From the NCBI GenBank assembly GCA_938042055.1, contig CALIRX010000004.1, positions 1 to 17,056 on the forward strand: a DNA stretch of 17,056 bases, in the 5' to 3' direction. Of this stretch, positions 13,230-17,056 are shown one piece after another. Numbering within the stretch: the first letter of the stretch is position 1; the number at the start of each line of letters is the position of its first letter. The notes beneath the pieces are model-generated. The model did no database searches. It worked only from the letters and a program-made list of their open reading frames with translations, and was not told the origin of the DNA. A program made the position numbers and the translations under genes. This stretch comes from an uncultured Candidatus Saccharibacteria bacterium (lineage in GTDB: Bacteria; Patescibacteriota; Saccharimonadia; Saccharimonadales; Saccharimonadaceae).

Positions 13230-15686
13230 TTAAGATAGTCTTGTTTTTTGGCGATAAACTTTTATAGCTATTGTCGTCACACTGATTACAACCATTCCAA
13301 TAGCTGCGGCAATACCAAACCACGACGATCCACTCTTGCCTTCATTATTATCCTCAGACTTCCCCTGAGCTTCCCTCAACTTCACCTCATTCACGCTACT
13401 GTTTTCCTGAAGTTTTACGTCTTTACCGTCAGAATCCATGGTAGCTATTTTCTTGTTATTGCCACCGTTTACTTTATCACTCGAAGCAACGTCAGCAGGC
13501 TTACGATTCGTATTTTCTTTTTTACTATCATCTTTTTTTGCTTGGTTCTTTTCATATTCTAGTATCTGATAATAACCATATTCCTCCAAATATCCCGGAT
13601 CAGAATCACAAGCATCACCAATTCCATCATTGTCATAATCAGCTTGATCTGGATTTGCCACATCTGGACAATTGTCAAATTCCCGTTCATGCTCATCGCC
13701 GTCATCACTAACCGTCAAAGTCGTCGTCGCTACGTTCGTCAGTCCAGAACTATCAGTTACCCTAAGTGTTAGCAACCCAGAAAACTCCTTAGTAAACGTA
13801 TAATTGACAAAAGGCTTATCCGTCGTCACGTCATACACACCATCTTGATCGACATCCCATTCATATTTCACGATTTTACCATTTGCCGAATAAGAACCAG
13901 CGCCATCCAATTCTAATGTGTCACCAATTTTCGCCACATATTGACGATTTATCCAGGCATTCGGTTTGTTTGTCACATTTTCAACCGACGCATTAACTTG
14001 ATCAACGAGCTTATCATTATCGTCAGCTTGTAAATATGCGCCGCCCGTTCTTTCAGCCAAAGACATCACAGGCGCCATCGCAACAGTACGAGAAGTGTCA
14101 ATAATATATATTTGAGCCGGATCAACGGCATAAGCAGCATCAACGATAGATTGTTCGGTTAGCTCAGTAACTGGCTCTGGGTCCTTGGCTGGAGCGTCAC
14201 CAATCACAATCATAATCTTCTTTACTCCCGCTCGCCACTGTAGATTCAACCCCGTCTTAATACCAGAATAAACAGATTCTTTCCAGTCGCCACCATTACC
14301 GAGTTGAATAAAATTGACAGCCTTGTTAAGCGCCTCGACATTACTCGTAAAATCTGTCTCAATTTTGGACGGATAGTCTCCCGAGCTTCCGCCACAACAC
14401 GGATGATCTTGATAAGTGACCAGTGCAAATCTAGCACTCTTGGTTTTCGAACTGATCGACTCAACTATATTTCGAATGTTATTTCTAACAGCGCTAATTG
14501 AACTACCCATCGAACCAGTCGTGTCAATAACAAATACTACATCAATATCGCCATTCGTTTTCGTTATTGGTTTCACTAAATTGGGCAGTGGTACTTTTTC
14601 GCGAAGTGCTGACATATAATTGCTATGCCCAAAGAAGTTCGGGTGATACCACGAGCTCATATTGAATGCATTTGGCTCAAGGAATTCATGAATCCAACGA
14701 TCGTGATTCTTCTTAAATATTGAGGCGTCTGGTTCATGACCAGAAAACCGCTTTGGCAAACTATCAATAAAAATCACTTTCTCTTTACCGAGGCTTTTAT
14801 TATATTCCTCGACCACCTTTTTCTGACGTAAATTACCCTCCAGCCCTAACTTTCGCACTTCGCTAGCAACCGAAAAATCGGATAGCTTCTCGCCATTATC
14901 AAGTGCTAGTAGCGGGTATCCTAAGAGAGCTATTTTCGCGTCTGGACGTAAACAAGAATTAAGCGATGATAAAATGGTTCTTGTTCTATCTTCTAATTTA
15001 TCCAGCAAATTCCTGGCATCGTTAATTTTTGTTTTGCAATCTGAAGCAGATCTTATTACAGCGGTAAAACAAGATTTAACAATGCCGTCAAAACCCAAAT
15101 CATTTCCACCAATCGTCATCATTACCATATCCGTGCTGCGATCCACGCTATCAAGTTGTCGTCGAATCGTATAATTACATCTTATATTGACTCTTTTCTG
15201 ATTTTTTCCGCGTTTAGAGCCAATCGCACTACTTATGATCCTATAAGCAACTTTTAAGTCGTTATTCGGTTTAATATTACAGATATCCCTGTCTTCCGCG
15301 TATTTAATAATCTGTTCATTCGTTGCTAGCTTGCTCGGATCATCACTAATCGTTTTTACGACACTACCCGCACTCTTATCCTCCAAGAAGTCATTAATTT
15401 TAGCTCCAGAACAGGCGCGATTTATAAGCGTTACTGACAGCCCGTTATTACTTAGCCATCTTTTATACATTTCCGCCCAGTTATTACTGTTACGATGACA
15501 GATATTAGGACCATATTCATACCCATCAGCACCATTTCCGGCCGAATAAGAATCACCCAGTAATGTAATCGTAAGTTTCTTTCCTGCGTAATTATAAGGA
15601 ACAACTTCGCCTTGGGCCGACTGTTGTATAAAAAGCCCAAAAATAATAGCCACAAAGAAAGATAATATAATAACTCTAATTTTCAT
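13230..15686 (-). CDS. Surface protein: SGNH hydrolase, VWA, PKD, calcium-binding repeat and membrane anchor
   Basis: Secreted, membrane-tethered multidomain protein of 818 residues. In order: signal peptide 1-26 (hydrophobic, ending SAQG); SGNH/GDSL hydrolase domain about 37-365 with GDSYSAG (Ser46), GGND (193-196) and YHPN (His348), plus eight or so cysteines for disulfides; VWA domain about 382-570 with MIDAS DTTGS at 388-392; PKD-like domain about 577-660 (AGSYSANGKIVKYEWDVDQDG); a thrombospondin type 3-like calcium repeat at 671-696 (DNCPD, DYDNDGIGDACDSD); a lysine/asparagine linker 700-785; and a C-terminal span about 788-809 with a basic tail. Function: perhaps esterase activity on host or own surface glycans plus adhesion. 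ATG at 15686 is 1 nt after the stop of the upstream gene, so they are coupled. The aspartate normally three residues before the catalytic His is Ser345 here. Confidence 0.9.
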   Translation of the reverse strand: MKIRVIILSFFVAIIFGLFIQQSAQGEVVPYNYAGKKLTITLLGDSYSAGNGADGYEYGPNICHRNSNNWAEMYKRWLSNNGLSVTLINRACSGAKINDFLEDKSAGSVVKTISDDPSKLATNEQIIKYAEDRDICNIKPNNDLKVAYRIISSAIGSKRGKNQKRVNIRCNYTIRRQLDSVDRSTDMVMMTIGGNDLGFDGIVKSCFTAVIRSASDCKTKINDARNLLDKLEDRTRTILSSLNSCLRPDAKIALLGYPLLALDNGEKLSDFSVASEVRKLGLEGNLRQKKVVEEYNKSLGKEKVIFIDSLPKRFSGHEPDASIFKKNHDRWIHEFLEPNAFNMSSWYHPNFFGHSNYMSALREKVPLPNLVKPITKTNGDIDVVFVIDTTGSMGSSISAVRNNIRNIVESISSKTKSARFALVTYQDHPCCGGSSGDYPSKIETDFTSNVEALNKAVNFIQLGNGGDWKESVYSGIKTGLNLQWRAGVKKIMIVIGDAPAKDPEPVTELTEQSIVDAAYAVDPAQIYIIDTSRTVAMAPVMSLAERTGGAYLQADDNDKLVDQVNASVENVTNKPNAWINRQYVAKIGDTLELDGAGSYSANGKIVKYEWDVDQDGVYDVTTDKPFVNYTFTKEFSGLLTLRVTDSSGLTNVATTTLTVSDDGDEHEREFDNCPDVANPDQADYDNDGIGDACDSDPGYLEEYGYYQILEYEKNQAKKDDSKKENTNRKPADVASSDKVNGGNNKKIATMDSDGKDVKLQENSSVNEVKLREAQGKSEDNNEGKSGSSWFGIAAAIGMVVISVTTIAIKVYRQKTRLS

Positions 15687-15687
15687 A

Positions 15688-16176
15688 TTAGTTGCCCAAG
15701 CCTTCTACTGATACATATACTACTTTTTCGTCACCTATTCCCACGCTGACCTGATATTTCCTACCCTCTACATCCTTATATCCTACAAAATATTCCACCC
15801 CAGATCTCTCTTTGTCTAGCTTCCAGCCAGAATCTTCAGCGTATCGTTGCAGTCTATTTAACAAATCACTCGCCGACTCATTCTGAGGCATCTCATAATA
15901 TCTATCAACTGATGGATATGTGCTCTTTTTTAAAAATCCGCGTTCTGTAGGTATGCGATGTCTTTCGCGTGACGATTTCAGCTTTAATCCCAAAACGCCC
16001 TTTTCAGCCATTGGATCTCGTGCCATACTCCATACTTCCATATACGCTGGCAGCCAAGTTAAAAAATTGACTAGCCACAAACCAGCCAAAATTCCTATCA
16101 AAATTATAAATCGTCGTAGCCAGCGCCTAGCTTTAGAGTTCTTAACTGGTGATGTCGTTGCTTGTTTTTTGCCCAT
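15688..16176 (-). CDS. Small single-pass membrane protein, function unknown
   Basis: I do not recognise a family. The 162-residue protein has a basic N-terminus (MGKKQATTSPVKNSKARRWLRR), one span at about 23-45 (FIILIGILAGLWLVNFLTWL) and a probably external domain with PTERGFLKKSTYP, YAEDSGWKLDKERSG and a strand-rich end (YFVGYKDVEGRKYQVSVGIGDEKVVYVSV). The positive-inside rule puts the N-terminus in the cytoplasm. ATG at 16176 has Shine-Dalgarno AGGAG at 16182-16186, 5 nt away. Stop is one base before the surface-protein ATG, so a functional partner or chaperone of that protein is likely, by inference. Confidence 0.85.
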   Translation of the reverse strand: MGKKQATTSPVKNSKARRWLRRFIILIGILAGLWLVNFLTWLPAYMEVWSMARDPMAEKGVLGLKLKSSRERHRIPTERGFLKKSTYPSVDRYYEMPQNESASDLLNRLQRYAEDSGWKLDKERSGVEYFVGYKDVEGRKYQVSVGIGDEKVVYVSVEGLGN

Positions 16177-16181
16177 GGCGG

Positions 16182-16186
16182 CTCCT
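16182..16186 (-). promoter_or_regulatory. Ribosome binding site of the 162-residue membrane protein
   Basis: AGGAG, 5 nt before the ATG at 16176. It fixes the start and shows that this unit, unlike several others here, has a leader. Its promoter is not clear. Confidence 0.65.
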
Positions 16187-16216
16187 AGTTAAGTTTGCTT
16201 AGTTTTATTAAAACAC

Positions 16217-16236
16217 AAAAAGTCGAAAAATACGAC
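16217..16236 (-). terminator. Possible weak rho-independent terminator after ruvB
   Basis: On the minus strand a GTCG/CGAC stem (4 bp) with a 7-nt loop is followed directly by five T. It begins 3 nt after the ruvB stop. The stem is short, so termination may be partial; read-through into the membrane-protein pair is possible. Confidence 0.3.
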
Positions 16237-16238
16237 AA

Positions 16239-17056
16239 TTATTTTCCCAAATGTCGCTTTGCCTTAATCGTCACTCGACGACCACGCGGTGTGCGCTCAA
16301 TAAAACCAATTTGCAACAAATATGGTTCATAAAAATCCTCAATTGTCGTCGCTTCGTCACCAGTCAACGCCGCAATTGTCGTTAGCCCCACGGGATTATC
16401 GCCATAATTTTCCAGAATCGACTGTAATAAATTACGATCAGCCGGATCCAAGCCCAACTCATCCACTTCCAGCATTTCTAAAGCGTTGGTTGTAGTTTTT
16501 ACATCAATTATTCCGTCGCCGTTAACGTCGGCGTAGTCACGGACACGCTTAAGAAGCCTATTGGCAATACGTGGCGTCAAGCGCGCTCGCGTTGACAATA
16601 AATCCGCTGCTTCACTCCGAATTGACGACTCCAAAATCTTCGCACTACGCGTCACAATTTTCGCAATATCCTCTGGCGTGTAAAATTCCAAACGATAGAT
16701 ATGCCCGAATCTATCACGCAAAGGCGCCGCCAAACTTCCAGTTCGTGTCGTCGCACCAATCACCGTAAATCGCGGCAAATCTAATCGAATTGATCGCGCT
16801 GCCGGACCTTTTCCAATCACAATATCCAGCTTAAAATCTTCCATTGCTGAGTACAAAATTTCCTCTACAGACCGACCTAACCGATGAATCTCATCGATAA
16901 ACAGAATATCGCCATCAGACAAATTAGTCAGAATCGACGCCAAATCGCCCGCTTTTTCAATTGCTGGACCACTAGTAATCCGCAGATTCGTACCCATTTC
17001 ATTAGCAATCACCGTCGCCATAGTTGTTTTACCAAGCCCCGGCGGACCATATAATA
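16239..17056 (-). CDS. ruvB: RuvB Holliday junction helicase, 5' end outside window
   Basis: Hexameric AAA+ motor of RuvAB branch migration. The frame runs off the right edge: translation at 17022-17054 gives LYGPPGLGKTT, the Walker A, so the protein continues upstream and lacks roughly the first 50-60 residues here. Visible parts, numbered from Met at 17021, are Walker B ILFIDEIHRLGRSVEE at about 39-54, sensor region VIGATTRTGSL and the PLRDRFGHIYRLEFY element, and the C-terminal winged-helix (GLTTIAALTGDEATTIEDFYEPYLLQIGFIERTPRGR). The DNA-contacting TPRGR is intact. The stop is followed by a possible terminator. Confidence 0.97.
   Translation of the reverse strand, partial: LYGPPGLGKTTMATVIANEMGTNLRITSGPAIEKAGDLASILTNLSDGDILFIDEIHRLGRSVEEILYSAMEDFKLDIVIGKGPAARSIRLDLPRFTVIGATTRTGSLAAPLRDRFGHIYRLEFYTPEDIAKIVTRSAKILESSIRSEAADLLSTRARLTPRIANRLLKRVRDYADVNGDGIIDVKTTTNALEMLEVDELGLDPADRNLLQSILENYGDNPVGLTTIAALTGDEATTIEDFYEPYLLQIGFIERTPRGRRVTIKAKRHLGK

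Noticed and set aside
13242..13258. A third copy of the GGCGATAA box, near the end of the surface-protein gene
   Set aside because: It lies in codons of the basic tail and is 31 nt, not 18 nt, from the nearest TATAAT, so it is likely chance.
1..17056. Recoded TGA (glycine), as in Gracilibacteria
   Set aside because: tsaE and pilO both end in TGA at natural lengths, and tight overlaps follow them, so TGA is a stop here.
1..17056. tRNA genes, CRISPR arrays, insertion sequences or prophage genes
   Set aside because: No cloverleaf-like stretch, regular direct repeats, transposase or integrase motifs were found; the window is almost fully occupied by recognisable genes.

Overview
The window looks like a chromosomal segment of a Candidate Phyla Radiation (Patescibacteria) bacterium, most probably a Saccharibacteria (TM7) relative. 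This rests on dense packing with many 1 to 20 nt gene overlaps, a type IV pilus locus of the monoderm kind (PilB, PilC, PilM, PilN, PilO, with no secretin seen), an RNase Y in place of RNase E, a TsaB reduced to its N-terminal half, and moderate GC. TGA ends at least two genes here (tsaE and pilO), so this is not the Gracilibacteria/Absconditabacteria code in which TGA reads as glycine. The lineage call is inference, since there is no rRNA gene.

Layout, left to right. Minus strand, positions 1-3400: tsaE then tsaB (tRNA t6A synthesis), then rny, a Nudix hydrolase and a phosphoglycerate mutase gpmA (cut by the left edge), all tightly coupled. Plus strand, 3461-9631: the pilus assembly block, pilB-pilC, then from a second promoter pilM-pilN-pilO and a 94-residue membrane protein in the place PilP would hold, followed by a PRC-barrel protein with its own promoter. 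Minus strand, 9628-11904: recA, a 2H phosphoesterase (2'-5' RNA ligase-like) and recX. Plus strand, 11972-12364: a lone type IV pilin diverging from recA. Minus strand, 12369-17056: ruvB (5' end outside the window), a small single-pass membrane protein, a large surface protein joining SGNH hydrolase, von Willebrand A, PKD and calcium-binding repeat regions to a C-terminal anchor, and a two-pass bacterial PH-domain protein.

How the parts fit: the pilus genes make the cytoplasmic motor and inner-membrane platform for a thin filament built from pilins such as the one near recA. The DNA genes (recA, recX, ruvB) cover recombination. In an epibiont, filament plus recombination would fit host contact and DNA uptake, though no uptake gene is in view. 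The SGNH-VWA protein and its small partner are candidates for host-surface contact or envelope remodelling.

The most distinctive non-coding pattern is promoter placement. Five transcription units (tsaE, PRC-barrel, recX, pilin, PH-domain) have a perfect TATAAT only 6-7 nt before the start codon, implying leaderless mRNAs, while recA and pilM have short leaders with Shine-Dalgarno sites. No tRNA, rRNA, CRISPR array or insertion sequence was seen. No stretch over 300 nt lacks a gene; the longest is 147 nt before rny. No complete novel system is evident. The best leads are the uncharacterised pilus accessory proteins, the gene couplings around rny and recA, and the chimeric surface protein.
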